From Duganella levis (GTDB lineage: Bacteria > Pseudomonadota > Gammaproteobacteria > Burkholderiales > Burkholderiaceae_D), in NCBI RefSeq assembly GCF_009857605.1, contig NZ_WWCT01000001.1, positions 558,001 through 622,000 on the forward strand: DNA of 64,000 nt, written 5' to 3'. The position numbers and the translations under genes were made by a program. A model generated the notes under the pieces. It ran no database searches, was not told the DNA's origin, and worked only from the letters and a program-made list of their open reading frames with translations. Every line of letters begins with the position of its first letter. Position 1 is the stretch's first letter. Of this stretch, positions 47,825 to 56,963 are shown in pieces.

Positions 47825-48574
47825 TCAAGCTGCGTAACGTTGCTGTGCCGGTGCCGTGTTGCTGACGCGGCTCTGGTAGCAGCTGCCTGCGCGGCGTTCC
47901 ATACCATCCCGATCCAGCACCGTGACCAGACCGCGGCGGTAGATAATCAGGCCTTCCTGGGCCAGCTTGCCTGCCGCGCCGGTGATGCTTTCGCGGCGCA
48001 CGCCCAGCATATTGGCGATCATTTCCTGCGTGACTTTCAATTCATTGGACAGCGAACGGTCCAGACGTTCCAGCAACCAGCGGCACAGTTTCTGCTCGAT
48101 GCTGCTGTGACGGCTGCCGGCCACGCTTTGCGCCAGTTGGGCGAACATCGCGCTGGTGTAGCGCATCAGTTGCTGGGCCAGAGGGCCGCCGGTGTAGAAG
48201 ACATCGCGCAGCACCGAAGTTTTCAGACGGTAGCCATAGCCGGCGGTTTGCACCACGGCCGAGTAGCTGGCGCGCTCGGTAGGATGCAGCGCCACACCTA
48301 CCACGCCTTCACGGCCAACCACGGCGATCTCGGTCGTGGCGCCGTCTTCCATCACGTATTGCAGCGAGATAATCGCGTTGGTCGGGAAGTAGGTGTACTC
48401 GACAGTCGCACCGAAGTCGAACAAGTGCTTACCTTCAGGCAACGTCACCAATTCCAGATCGCCGAACAGGGCAAGCAGATCGTCGCGCGACAAAGCGCGC
48501 AGCAAATCGTTCTGCTGAGCACCGATCAGGCTAATTTGTGGAGCAGCGACTGGAGCGGAGTGGAGTGCGTTCAT
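47825..48574 (-). CDS. Crp/Fnr-family transcriptional regulator
   Basis: Protein of 249 residues. N-terminal cyclic-nucleotide-binding-like beta-roll (LPEGKHLFDFGATVEYTYF and AVVGREGVVG near 25-110), then a Crp-type winged helix at about 165-235 (VTQEMIANMLGVRRESITGA). There are no N-terminal Fnr cysteines, so it does not sense oxygen by Fe-S. The GVVG segment without the Crp cAMP residues suggests another signal. GAGGCC precedes the ATG. Confidence 0.9.
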   Translation of the reverse strand: MNALHSAPVAAPQISLIGAQQNDLLRALSRDDLLALFGDLELVTLPEGKHLFDFGATVEYTYFPTNAIISLQYVMEDGATTEIAVVGREGVVGVALHPTERASYSAVVQTAGYGYRLKTSVLRDVFYTGGPLAQQLMRYTSAMFAQLAQSVAGSRHSSIEQKLCRWLLERLDRSLSNELKVTQEMIANMLGVRRESITGAAGKLAQEGLIIYRRGLVTVLDRDGMERRAGSCYQSRVSNTAPAQQRYAA

Positions 48575-48588
48575 GGTAAGGCCTCTTG

Positions 48589-48621
48589 ATAGTGTGTCTG
48601 TCTGGTTGATGTAGACACTAT
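48589..48621. promoter_or_regulatory. Inverted repeat in the leader of the Crp/Fnr gene
   Basis: Arms ATAGTGT (48589-48595) and ACACTAT (48615-48621), reinforced by GTGTCT/AGACAC inside. A TATAGT -10-like hexamer overlaps the distal arm. Could be an autoregulatory operator or a 5' leader hairpin. Confidence 0.3.
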
Positions 48622-48711
48622 ATCGAGCAGCCTAATCCTTCGGTATAGGAGCAACCTGCAGCCCTATGTAGGCTGCGAACATTGCAAAATGTCATCTTAG
48701 TCCTACGCACT

Positions 48712-48736
48712 CCGGGGTCAGGTCCGGCAATTGGAC
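48712..48736. repeat. Left inverted repeat of the REP transposase unit
   Basis: 25 bases beginning CCGGGGTCAGGTCCGG and ending TTGGAC. They match the reverse complement of 49680-49704 at 24 of 25 positions. Confidence 0.85.
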
Positions 48737-48811
48737 AGGAACTCAGCCGTAAAGGTGTCGCGCCTCCGTATGCGCTACGTCAATCTAAAGTACTGCCATG
48801 AGGTTAGTGTC

Positions 48812-49654
48812 ATGCAAATGACACGTCCACTTCGCCTTGAATTTGCTGGTGCTCTCTATCACGTCACCTCTCGTGGTGATCGCCAAGCGCCAATTTATCT
48901 GGATGACACCGACCGGTCGGTGTGGCTGCAGACACTCGGCGAGGTTTGCCAGCATTTTGATTTCACTCTGCACAGCTTCTGTCAGATGAGTAATCACTAC
49001 CACTTGCTGCTGGAAACAAATGCACGCGGGCTGTCAGCGGGAATGCGGCAATTGAACGGCGTCTATTCCCAGTACTTCAATCGACGGCATTCCGTCGTTG
49101 GCCACCTCTTCCAAGGCCGCTACAAGGCAATTTTGGTACAAAAAGAAAGCTATCTATTAGAGTTGGCGCGTTATATCGTCCTCAATCCGGTTCGCGCAGG
49201 CATGGTGCAACAGCCTGAAGCCTGGCCGTGGAGCAGTTATTCGTTAACAGTTGGCAAAGCACCGCCCCAAGCCTGGCTGAACACTCAATGGTTGCTCACA
49301 CGATTTTCATCGGACCAAGCCGACGCGATCACCGCCTACCGCGCCTTCGTCGATGCGGGCATCGGCGCACCCAGTCCGTTGACGCACACACGCCATCAGT
49401 TAGTGCTGGGTGACGAGACCTTTGCTGCATCATTGAGAACACCGTCAGCAAATCCGCAAGCAGGCATCTCCCGCACCCAACGGCTGGCGCAGTGTCCGGA
49501 GTTGAGCGACTACGAGAAAAATTTCCCGGATCGGAATGAAGCGATGGCACGAGCCTACGCCACAGGTAATTTCTCGGTCACCGCAATTGCGCGCTACTTC
49601 AAGGTCTCGCAAAAAACCACGGCCCGCGCGATCAAGCGATGGCGCGGGCCGTAA
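48812..49654 (+). CDS. REP-associated tyrosine transposase (RAYT, Y1_Tnp)
   Basis: Protein of 280 residues of the IS200/IS605-related TnpA_REP family, a single-strand nuclease acting on REP hairpins. N-terminus MTRPLRLEFAGALYHVTSRG is diagnostic. The HUH motif is SNHYHLLLE near residue 60 and the catalytic Tyr is in LFQGRYKAILV near 103. The C-terminal part carries a helix-turn-helix-like end (FSVTAIARYFKVSQKTTARA). Start at 48812 or 48818. Flanked by 25-base inverted repeats. RAYTs are usually single-copy and vertically inherited rather than freely mobile. Confidence 0.93.
   Translation: MQMTRPLRLEFAGALYHVTSRGDRQAPIYLDDTDRSVWLQTLGEVCQHFDFTLHSFCQMSNHYHLLLETNARGLSAGMRQLNGVYSQYFNRRHSVVGHLFQGRYKAILVQKESYLLELARYIVLNPVRAGMVQQPEAWPWSSYSLTVGKAPPQAWLNTQWLLTRFSSDQADAITAYRAFVDAGIGAPSPLTHTRHQLVLGDETFAASLRTPSANPQAGISRTQRLAQCPELSDYEKNFPDRNEAMARAYATGNFSVTAIARYFKVSQKTTARAIKRWRGP
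49621..49650 (+). terminator. Hairpin over the 3' end of the RAYT gene
   Basis: Nine-base perfect stem GGCCCGCGC / GCGCGGGCC with a 12-base loop ends 4 bases before the stop. No T-tract follows, so a terminator role is doubtful; it may instead be a structured end recognised by the nuclease. Confidence 0.35.
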
Positions 49655-49679
49655 TAATCCAAATTAAGGCTGAGGTCGT

Positions 49680-49704
49680 GTCCAAGTGCCGGACCTGACC
49701 CCGG
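49680..49704. repeat. Right inverted repeat of the REP transposase unit
   Basis: 25 bases starting GTCCAAGTGCCGG and ending CCTGACCCCGG, inverted relative to 48712-48736 with one mismatch. It ends 3 bases before the stop codon of the TonB receptor gene. Confidence 0.85.
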
Positions 49705-49706
49705 AT

Positions 49707-51785
49707 TTAGTAGGTGAGGCGCAGTTGGACGTAGGCGGTGCGGGGAGCGCCGACCATGCGGCCGGCGTTGCCGTCGACGTTGCGGGTGTAGTAGCGCTTG
49801 TCGGCGATGTTGTTGACGCCGGCCGCGACTTCGTAGGCGCGCTGCTTCCACGAGACGTTGGCGTTCCACAAGCGGAAGCCGGGGATCTGGCCGGCCGCGC
49901 CATTGGCCGACTCCGCCACCGTGTTGGCGGTGTCGGAGTACTGCTTGGTCTGGTGGGTGGTGGACAGGTTGCCCGTCCACGCGCCGACGCGGTAGCGCGC
50001 GCCGATGGTGTCGGTGGTGCGCGAGTAGAATGGCACATCCAGCCCTGCCGTCGCGCCCGATTCCTGCAGCGCTTTGGTGTAGGTGTAGTTGGCGTAGACA
50101 TTCAGGCCGGCCAGCGCGCTGGCGTCGTCAAACGTGTAGTCGGCCGCCGTTTCGATGCCGTCGTGGTTGGTTGCGCCGATGTTCTGGAACGTCGCTGGCG
50201 TGATGCCCGGCACTTGCACAATCTGGTTGTCGAACTTGAGCTTGAACAGGGTCGCCTCGGCGCTCATGCCGCCGCTCTTCCAGCGCGCTCCCACCTCTCC
50301 TGTCTTGGCCAGTTCCGGCTTCAGCGGGTTGTTCGGCGTTTGCGAGTTGAGCTGGGTGTTCTGCACCGGTCCAAACGAGGTGGTGTAGTTGACGAACACC
50401 GTCAGCGCCGGATTCAGCAGGTAGGCCACGTTCAGCGATGGCAGCGCCTTGGTGTTGTCGGTTTCAAAGGTCGATTTGGCGGCGACGTCGTTCCGGGTCG
50501 ACGAGATCTGCTCGTAACGCACGCCCGGCGTAACGCGCCACTGGCCTAGCGCGATGCGGTCGTCGATGTAAGCGGCGTGCGCGTCGGTGCTGTTGACGAA
50601 GGTGCCGATCGCGCCATTCACGCCAGTCGCCACAGTTTGCAGGTAGCTGTTGTCGTCGCCGCGCTCGCGCAGGTAGCGGTAGCCGACGGTGACGTCATGC
50701 ACCATGCCGCTGGCGTTGAAACGCTGTGTGTAGCGCGGCTCGATGCCCAGCACTTCGTAGTTACGCGGCTGCCAGGTGATCTGGGTCTTGGCTGCATTGA
50801 TCAGCGCGCTCTGGCGGAAGCTTTCGTTGTAGTAGGCCTTGATCTCGAATTCCTGCGTGGTCGAGATGGTATTCAGGTAGCCGACGTCGACGCCGTGGCG
50901 GTCGCCGCTCCAGAAGTCGGTCGGACGGGTGTTCTGGAACGGGTCAGCCTTGTATTGCGCCACGGTCAGGCCACCCGGCGTGCGCGACAGCACGTCGTAG
51001 TACGACACCTTGCCGTACACCTCGCTGTGATTGTCCAGCGGATAGCGGAACTTGATCGCGACGTCGTTGACGCGCTCGTCACTGCCCTGGCGCCACTCCG
51101 AACCTTCCATGCCCGAATACATCAGCGCCACACCCAGGCCGTTGCTGGCGGTGCCGCCGACAAACGCGCTGTACTGGCGGTTGCCGTCGCCTTCGCTAAA
51201 GTGGTTGTAGCGCACGCTGGCGTCGCCGCTGATGCCCTCGCCTTCCGGGATCGAACGGCTGCGGAAGTTGATGATGCCGCCGACGTTCTGCGGGCCGTAG
51301 CGCACCGCGCCGCCGCCACGTACCACGTCGATCGATTCGATATTGTTCAGGCTCACCGGCGCAAACGACAGCTGCGGCTGGCCATATGGCGCCACCGCCA
51401 GCGGAATGCCGTCCAGCAGCACGGTCGAGCGCGGCGAGTAACGGCCGGTCAGGCCGCGAATGCCGATGTTGAGCGAAATCGCGCTGCCGGCCGTGCCCGA
51501 GTTGTCGGTCGATTGCACGCCCGGAATGCGGCGCAGCACGTCGCCGATGTTGGCGGCGCCGGTTTCCTCGATCTCTTCCTTGTTGACCACGGTACGCGCG
51601 CCGGCGAAATTCTTCACGCTGTTTTGCAGGCCGGAGCCGAGCCAGCTGCCCGAGACTTGAATCGTTTCCATCGGCGCGTCATCGGTTTGCTGGGCATGCA
51701 GCGCGAGCGGCGCCGTCAACAGGGCTACTGCGGCGGCCAACGCGGTCAATTTAAATGGCGCAACGTTCAAGGACAGTTCAGGCAT
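49707..51785 (-). CDS. TonB-dependent outer-membrane receptor (FecA-like, iron-regulated)
   Basis: About 692 residues. Signal peptide ending LALHAQQTD, TonB-box-like METIQVSG, plug domain (EIEETGAANIGDVLRRIPG, IGIRGLTGRYSPRSTVLLDG, IESIDVVRGGGAVRYG) and a 22-strand barrel ending in YVQLRLTY. There is no N-terminal signalling domain, so it is not coupled to an ECF sigma factor. Ferric dicitrate or siderophore uptake is inferred from FecA-like plug motifs and from a Fur box 36 bases upstream. Start chosen at MPELSLN (51785), which yields the signal peptide. Confidence 0.92.
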   Translation of the reverse strand: MPELSLNVAPFKLTALAAAVALLTAPLALHAQQTDDAPMETIQVSGSWLGSGLQNSVKNFAGARTVVNKEEIEETGAANIGDVLRRIPGVQSTDNSGTAGSAISLNIGIRGLTGRYSPRSTVLLDGIPLAVAPYGQPQLSFAPVSLNNIESIDVVRGGGAVRYGPQNVGGIINFRSRSIPEGEGISGDASVRYNHFSEGDGNRQYSAFVGGTASNGLGVALMYSGMEGSEWRQGSDERVNDVAIKFRYPLDNHSEVYGKVSYYDVLSRTPGGLTVAQYKADPFQNTRPTDFWSGDRHGVDVGYLNTISTTQEFEIKAYYNESFRQSALINAAKTQITWQPRNYEVLGIEPRYTQRFNASGMVHDVTVGYRYLRERGDDNSYLQTVATGVNGAIGTFVNSTDAHAAYIDDRIALGQWRVTPGVRYEQISSTRNDVAAKSTFETDNTKALPSLNVAYLLNPALTVFVNYTTSFGPVQNTQLNSQTPNNPLKPELAKTGEVGARWKSGGMSAEATLFKLKFDNQIVQVPGITPATFQNIGATNHDGIETAADYTFDDASALAGLNVYANYTYTKALQESGATAGLDVPFYSRTTDTIGARYRVGAWTGNLSTTHQTKQYSDTANTVAESANGAAGQIPGFRLWNANVSWKQRAYEVAAGVNNIADKRYYTRNVDGNAGRMVGAPRTAYVQLRLTY

Positions 51786-51820
51786 ATGAAGAATAGTTGG
51801 TATTGAAAAACAGGCGGAAT

Positions 51821-51839
51821 GATAACAGTTCTCATTATC
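51821..51839. promoter_or_regulatory. Fur box between receptor and DUF2946 genes
   Basis: Reverse strand GATAATGAGAACTGTTATC matches the 19-base Fur consensus GATAATGATAATCATTATC at 15 of 19 positions. It lies between two divergent genes and could control both. Confidence 0.75.
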
Positions 51840-51877
51840 GATTACTAGCATTTCGCTGTGTCGTTTATAATTGTCCA

Positions 51878-52237
51878 ATGCTCTATTCCGCCAAACGCCA
51901 AGTGCTGCATATCTGGATCGCCATGTTGGCCGTCCTGTTTGCCGCGCTTGCGCCGACGGTGTCGCATGCGCTGGCCTCGACCACCACGGCGGCGCTGGCG
52001 GAAATGTGTACGGTCGATAGTGGCGCCAAGAAGGCGCCGACCAATATCATGCATGGCATGGAGCACTGCGCTTACTGCGCCATGCAGGCGTCGACACCGG
52101 CGCTGCCGCCGTCGCCCATCAATGGTTTCGCCATCATCGGCGGCCATGATGTGTATCCGCCGCTGTTCTACACCGCGCCGCAGCCGCTTCAAACGTGGCG
52201 CGCCGCCAGTCCGCGCGGACCGCCCGCCTTTTCCTGA
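51878..52237 (+). CDS. DUF2946-type small exported protein
   Basis: Protein of 119 residues with a signal peptide or anchor (IWIAMLAVLFAALAPTVSHA). The motif MHGMEHCAYCAMQAS near residues 60-75 is rich in His, Met and Cys, as in DUF2946 proteins, which are often next to TonB receptors and metal genes. Metal binding is inferred. TATAAT (51866-51871) lies only 7 bases before the ATG, so its use for this start is uncertain. Followed after 76 bases by a TonB receptor on the same strand, probably an operon. Confidence 0.8.
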   Translation: MLYSAKRQVLHIWIAMLAVLFAALAPTVSHALASTTTAALAEMCTVDSGAKKAPTNIMHGMEHCAYCAMQASTPALPPSPINGFAIIGGHDVYPPLFYTAPQPLQTWRAASPRGPPAFS

Positions 52238-52313
52238 TCGTTAGCCTATGTTTCCGCTGTCCTTGGTGCGCTATCAAGGATTGCGGCCATCTGTCCGCAT
52301 CATCAGGAATACC

Positions 52314-54590
52314 ATGAATACCAATCTGTCTCCATTGGCATTGGCGCTGCTTGCCGCCTTTGCTACGCACGTCCACGCAGACGAAGACGTCCCGCTCCAT
52401 CAACTGGGTACGGTCACCGTCACCGGCAACCGCCCTACTTCGCTGCCGACGCAGATCCCGACCACCATCGAGGGCATCACCAAGGAAGAAATCGAACGCG
52501 ATATCAACGCCACCGATGCCGAGGACGCGCTTAAATACCTGCCCAGCCTTCTGGTGCGCAAGCGCTACATCGGCGACTACAACCACGCCGTGCTATCGAC
52601 GCGCGCCTCCGGCACCGGCAACAGTGCGCGCTCGATGGTCTACGCGGACGGCATCCTGCTGTCTAATTATCTGGGCAACGGCGCCACCTTCGCGCCGCGC
52701 TGGGGCATGGTCAGCCCGGAGGAAATCGAACGGGTCGATGTGCTGTATGGCCCCTTCTCCGCCGCGTATGGCGGCAATTCGGTCGGCGCGGTGGTCGATT
52801 ACGTCACGCGCATGCCGACCAAATTTGAAGCGCACGCCAAGCTGACGCTGACGCATCAGCCGTCTAAACTGTACGGCACCAACGATAACTACGACGGCAA
52901 GCAAGGCAGCTTTGAGCTGGGCGACCGTCAAGGCGCGTGGTCGTGGTGGCTGGCGTTGAGCCGCACCGACAGCGAAGGCCAGCCGCTGACCTTCCCTACG
53001 CGTTCGGCCAACACGCCGCTGAGCAGCGCAGGCACGCCGGTCACCGGCGCGGTGGCGGGACTGGACCGCACCAACAATCCCTGGTATCTGCTTGGTACGG
53101 CCACGCAGTACCACACAGTGCAGGATCAGTTGAAAGCCAAGCTGGCCTACGATTTTTCGCCGACCATGCGCGCCACCTACACGTTCGGCTTGTGGCGCAA
53201 TGATTCCGAAGGCCGTCCGACCACGTATCTGCGCGATGCGGCCGGCCAGCCGGTCTACACCGGCACGGTCAATGTGAACGGTCACGCCTACACGCTGGCG
53301 CCGACCGATTTCAATCTGTCCAACGAAGACCTGCAGCACTTCATGCATGGCCTGACGGTGAAGACCAATACCAAGGGCGTGTTCGACTGGGAAGTCGCGG
53401 CCAGCCTGTATGACTACAACAAGGACCAGCTGCGCGCGGCCACCACAGTCGCCATGCCGGCCGCGCTGTCCGGCGGCGCGGGACGGCTGGTGAATCAGGG
53501 CTGCACTGGCTGGAACACGTTTGCGGCCAAGGGTGTGTGGCGTCCCGATGCCGGGAACGTAGCGGAATTCGGCTATCAGCGCGAGGCCTACAAGTTAAGC
53601 AGCACCGAGACGCCCACTACCGACTGGATCAACGGCGCGGCCAGCGGCAATCCGACTTCACGCTTCGGCGGCAAGTCGGAAATCAACAGCCTGTATGCGC
53701 AGGATACGTGGAAGTTTGCGCCGCAGTGGAAGACGGTATTGGGTGCGCGCTTCGAGCGCTGGCATGCGCATGACGGTGTGATTGCCAATGCCACCAAGTC
53801 TGCATCGTACGCGGAGCGCACCGAGAATTATGTGTCGCCGAAAGCCGCGCTGGCGTATCAGGCCAGCGAGGACTGGGTGCTGAAGGCGTCGCTGGGCCGC
53901 GCGGTGCGCATGCCGACGGTATCCGAGTTGTACCAGGGCGGCGTCAACGCCGCCGGCCAGTTGACCAACAACGATCCGAATCTCAAGCCCGAGAAGTCGT
54001 GGACCACAGAGCTGAGTGGTGAACGCAAGCTGGCCACCGGCTATCTGCGCCTGACCGCGTTCGGCGAGCGCACCGCCGATGCGCTGTACTCGCAGACCAA
54101 TGTGCTGGTCACGCCGATGGTCACGAATATCCAGAATGTGGATCTGATCCGCACCAAGGGCCTGGAGGTGTCGTATGGCGCCAATGATGTGCTGCTGCGC
54201 GGCCTCGATCTGAGTTCCAGTCTGACGTGGACCGATTCGAAGATCATCCGCAACGACAAGGCGCCGAGCAGCATCGGCAAATGGCAACCGCGCATTCCGG
54301 AATGGCGCGCAACTGGCGTCGCCTCTTACGCCGTCAGCGACAAGCTGTCGATGACGCTGGCAGGGCGTTACAGCGGCAAGCAGTATTCGACGCTGGATAA
54401 TTCGGATGTCAACGGCTTCGCCTATCAAGGCTCCAGCAAGTACTTCACTGCCGATGCGCGCGTGCGCTATCGCTTCAATGCGCAGTGGAGCATGGCGCTC
54501 GGCATCGACAATCTGAATAACTACCAGTACTGGAACTTCCATCCCTACCCGCAACGTACTTACGTCGCTGAGCTGAAGTTCGATCTCTAA
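52314..54590 (+). CDS. TonB-dependent outer-membrane receptor
   Basis: About 758 residues. Signal peptide ending near HVHADED, TonB-box-like LGTVTVTG, plug with MVYADGILLSNYLG and EEIERVDVLYGPFSAAYGG, barrel ending YVAELKFDL with terminal hydrophobic residue as expected for BAM. Substrate is not evident; the upstream DUF2946 gene suggests a metal, copper or iron. Start at MNTNLSPLA with AGGAAT upstream. No Fur box lies directly before it; it may be read from the upstream divergent promoter. Confidence 0.9.
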   Translation: MNTNLSPLALALLAAFATHVHADEDVPLHQLGTVTVTGNRPTSLPTQIPTTIEGITKEEIERDINATDAEDALKYLPSLLVRKRYIGDYNHAVLSTRASGTGNSARSMVYADGILLSNYLGNGATFAPRWGMVSPEEIERVDVLYGPFSAAYGGNSVGAVVDYVTRMPTKFEAHAKLTLTHQPSKLYGTNDNYDGKQGSFELGDRQGAWSWWLALSRTDSEGQPLTFPTRSANTPLSSAGTPVTGAVAGLDRTNNPWYLLGTATQYHTVQDQLKAKLAYDFSPTMRATYTFGLWRNDSEGRPTTYLRDAAGQPVYTGTVNVNGHAYTLAPTDFNLSNEDLQHFMHGLTVKTNTKGVFDWEVAASLYDYNKDQLRAATTVAMPAALSGGAGRLVNQGCTGWNTFAAKGVWRPDAGNVAEFGYQREAYKLSSTETPTTDWINGAASGNPTSRFGGKSEINSLYAQDTWKFAPQWKTVLGARFERWHAHDGVIANATKSASYAERTENYVSPKAALAYQASEDWVLKASLGRAVRMPTVSELYQGGVNAAGQLTNNDPNLKPEKSWTTELSGERKLATGYLRLTAFGERTADALYSQTNVLVTPMVTNIQNVDLIRTKGLEVSYGANDVLLRGLDLSSSLTWTDSKIIRNDKAPSSIGKWQPRIPEWRATGVASYAVSDKLSMTLAGRYSGKQYSTLDNSDVNGFAYQGSSKYFTADARVRYRFNAQWSMALGIDNLNNYQYWNFHPYPQRTYVAELKFDL

Positions 54591-54692
54591 CCCTCGCGGG
54601 CGCCGCCGGATTTTCGGTGGCGTCTCGTGCGCATTTAAACATTCATATGATATACTTGTTTACGTCAAAACTTCATAAAGACAGAGATCATC

Positions 54693-55874
54693 ATGCTGAG
54701 CACCGAACATAAAGCCATCATCACCGCCACCGTCCCTATCCTGGAAGAAGGCGGCGAAGCCCTGACCCGTCATTTCTATCAATCGCTGTTCCGCGACTAC
54801 CCGCACGTGAAGCCCATGTTCAATCAGGCCAACCAGCAAGACGGCAACCAGCAGCGCGCGTTGGCCAATGCGGTGCTGATGTATGCGAAGAATATCGAGA
54901 AGCTGGAAAAACTCGGGCCGCTGGTCGGCACCATCGTGAACAAGCATGTGTCGCTGCAGATCCAGCCGGAGCACTATCCCATCGTCGGCGCCGCGCTGTT
55001 GAAGGCGATCCGCGAAGTGCTGGGCGACCAGGTGGCGACGGATGCGGTGATTGAGGCCTGGGGCGCGGCCTACGGTCAACTGGCAGATATCCTGATCGGG
55101 GCCGAGGAAAACGTCTACAAGGAAAACGAGCAGGCCGAAGGCGGCTGGCGCGGTGCGCGCGCCTTCAAGGTGACTGCCAAGACGGTGGAAAGCGATGAGA
55201 TTACGTCCTTCGTGTTGACGCCTGCCGATGGCGGCAAGGTGGTGGCGCACAAGCCTGGCCAGTACATCGGCGTGCTGCTGACGGTGAATGGCGCGGAACA
55301 GCGTCGCCAGTATTCGCTGTCCGCGACGGCCAATGGCGCAAGCTATCGCATCAGCGTGAAGCGTGAGCCGGGTGGCGTGGTGTCCAACTTTCTGCATGAT
55401 GGCGTGCAGGTCGGCGACAGCATCGATCTGTTCCCACCATCGGGCGACTTTGTGCTGGCCGACAGCGACAAGCCGCTGGTGCTGATCAGCGGTGGCGTCG
55501 GCATCACGCCTACGCTGGCGATGTTGACGGCGGCGCTGACCACCGATCGACCGGTCCACTTCATTCACGCGGCGCGCCACGCCGGCGTGCATGCGTTCCG
55601 CGATCATATCGATGCGCTGGCCGCAAAGCATCCGCAATTGCAGCGCTTTTACTGCTATGAGTTGGCCGACGCCAGTTCGGTGCAGCCGCATTCCACCGGC
55701 TACCTCAATCCGCAGAAGCTGACCGCGTGGTTGCCGGAGACGCGCGATGTGGACGCCTACTTCCTCGGCCCGACGCCGTTCATGAAAGCGATCAAGTCGC
55801 ATCTGGCGGAGCTGGGCGTACCGGCGTCGCAGACGCATTACGAGTTCTTTGGTCCGGCGGAAGCCCTGGCTTGA
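54693..55874 (+). CDS. hmp: Flavohemoprotein (nitric oxide dioxygenase)
   Basis: Protein of 393 residues oxidising NO to nitrate. Globin domain 1-140 with proximal His in NKHVSLQIQPEHY near 85. FAD domain with RQYSLSATAN near 205 and NAD domain with LISGGVGITPTLAML near 270; C-terminal YEFFGP. The upstream A+T-rich stretch near 54632-54656 could hold an NsrR-type site, but I cannot show a clean dyad. Single gene, with no regulator adjacent. Confidence 0.95.
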   Translation: MLSTEHKAIITATVPILEEGGEALTRHFYQSLFRDYPHVKPMFNQANQQDGNQQRALANAVLMYAKNIEKLEKLGPLVGTIVNKHVSLQIQPEHYPIVGAALLKAIREVLGDQVATDAVIEAWGAAYGQLADILIGAEENVYKENEQAEGGWRGARAFKVTAKTVESDEITSFVLTPADGGKVVAHKPGQYIGVLLTVNGAEQRRQYSLSATANGASYRISVKREPGGVVSNFLHDGVQVGDSIDLFPPSGDFVLADSDKPLVLISGGVGITPTLAMLTAALTTDRPVHFIHAARHAGVHAFRDHIDALAAKHPQLQRFYCYELADASSVQPHSTGYLNPQKLTAWLPETRDVDAYFLGPTPFMKAIKSHLAELGVPASQTHYEFFGPAEALA

Positions 55875-55968
55875 TGCGCTTTTCAACTATGTAAAGCCGG
55901 ATTTCTTCGTGTACCTGCTTAGGCGTGGATGTAATACTTTACGCATCCTCGCCTAACCTTGGGAAAAC

Positions 55969-56952
55969 ATGAAGCGCAGAACCCTGTTGAAGCTGGCCGG
56001 CAGTGCCGCCTTGTCTGGTTTGTCTCCTGTATCGCTGGTGGTTGCCGCTCCGCTGAAGGAGCTGCGGCTGGACTACGCCTACTACTCGCCTACCAGTCTG
56101 GTGCTGCGGCGCTTTGGCTGGCTGGAGGAGGAGTTCAAGGCGGACGGCGTGCAGGTGCGCTGGGTGCTGAGCGCCGGCAGCAATCGCGCGCTGGAGTATC
56201 TGAACGCGAACAGTATCGATATCGGCTCGTCTGCGGGTCTGGCGGCATTGCTGGCTAAAGCGAATGGCAATCCGATCAAGACGCCGTACATTTTCTCCCG
56301 TCCGGAGTGGACGGCGCTGGTGGTGCGCAAGGATTCGCCGATTCGCTCCGTGGCGGATTTGAAGGGCAAGAAGGTTGCGGCCACCAAGGGCACCGACCCG
56401 TATCTGTTCCTGCTGCGGTCCTTGCAGACTGCGGGCTTGAAGCGCAGCGATATCGAGCATGTGAGCTTGCAGCATGCGGATGGCCGCGCGGCGCTGGAGC
56501 AAGGCAAGGTGGATGCGTGGGCGGGACTTGATCCGCACATGGCGGCCAGCGAGCTGGAAGCCGGCTCCAAGCTTATTTACCGGAATGTGGCGTTTAATAC
56601 CTACGGTTTCCTGAATGTCCGTGAGGAGTTCCTGGCGACGCGGCCGGTGGAAGTGGCGCGGGTGATCAAGGCATATGAACGTGCACGCGCCTGGGTGATC
56701 GCCAATCCGAGCGAGGCGGCCAAGATTTTATCTGAAGAGGCTAAGGTGACGTTGCCGGTGGCGCTGTTGCAGGTCAAACTGCGCAGTGATTTCAGCAATC
56801 CTCAGCCGGGCAGCGAGCATGTGAAGGCCTTGCAGGTGGCCGCGCCGATCCTCAAAGCCGAGGCGCTGGTCAAGAGCGATACGGACTTGAACCGCGCCAT
56901 CGCGGAGCTGGTCGATACCCGCTTCGCACGGCCTTACATCACGAAGGCATAG
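55969..56952 (+). CDS. ABC transporter substrate-binding protein, SsuA/nitrate-type
   Basis: Protein of 327 residues of the NMT1/SsuA group. N-terminal twin-Arg-like signal (MKRRTLLKLAGSAALSG). Ligand-domain motifs are YYSPTSLVLRRFGWLEEEFK, DIGSSAGLAALLAKANG, ADLKGKKVAATKGTDPYLFL and DAWAGLDPHMA. Aliphatic sulfonate or taurine is the closest guess. No ssuD/ssuE or tauD is present, so the substrate stays open. First gene of a three-gene importer operon. Confidence 0.88.
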   Translation: MKRRTLLKLAGSAALSGLSPVSLVVAAPLKELRLDYAYYSPTSLVLRRFGWLEEEFKADGVQVRWVLSAGSNRALEYLNANSIDIGSSAGLAALLAKANGNPIKTPYIFSRPEWTALVVRKDSPIRSVADLKGKKVAATKGTDPYLFLLRSLQTAGLKRSDIEHVSLQHADGRAALEQGKVDAWAGLDPHMAASELEAGSKLIYRNVAFNTYGFLNVREEFLATRPVEVARVIKAYERARAWVIANPSEAAKILSEEAKVTLPVALLQVKLRSDFSNPQPGSEHVKALQVAAPILKAEALVKSDTDLNRAIAELVDTRFARPYITKA

Positions 56953-56963
56953 GAGCAGCCAGC

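Noticed and set aside
54632..54660. Possible NsrR operator before hmp
   Set aside because: The stretch is A+T-rich with TTCATATGATAT, but I could not align it as a proper inverted repeat of the NsrR consensus.
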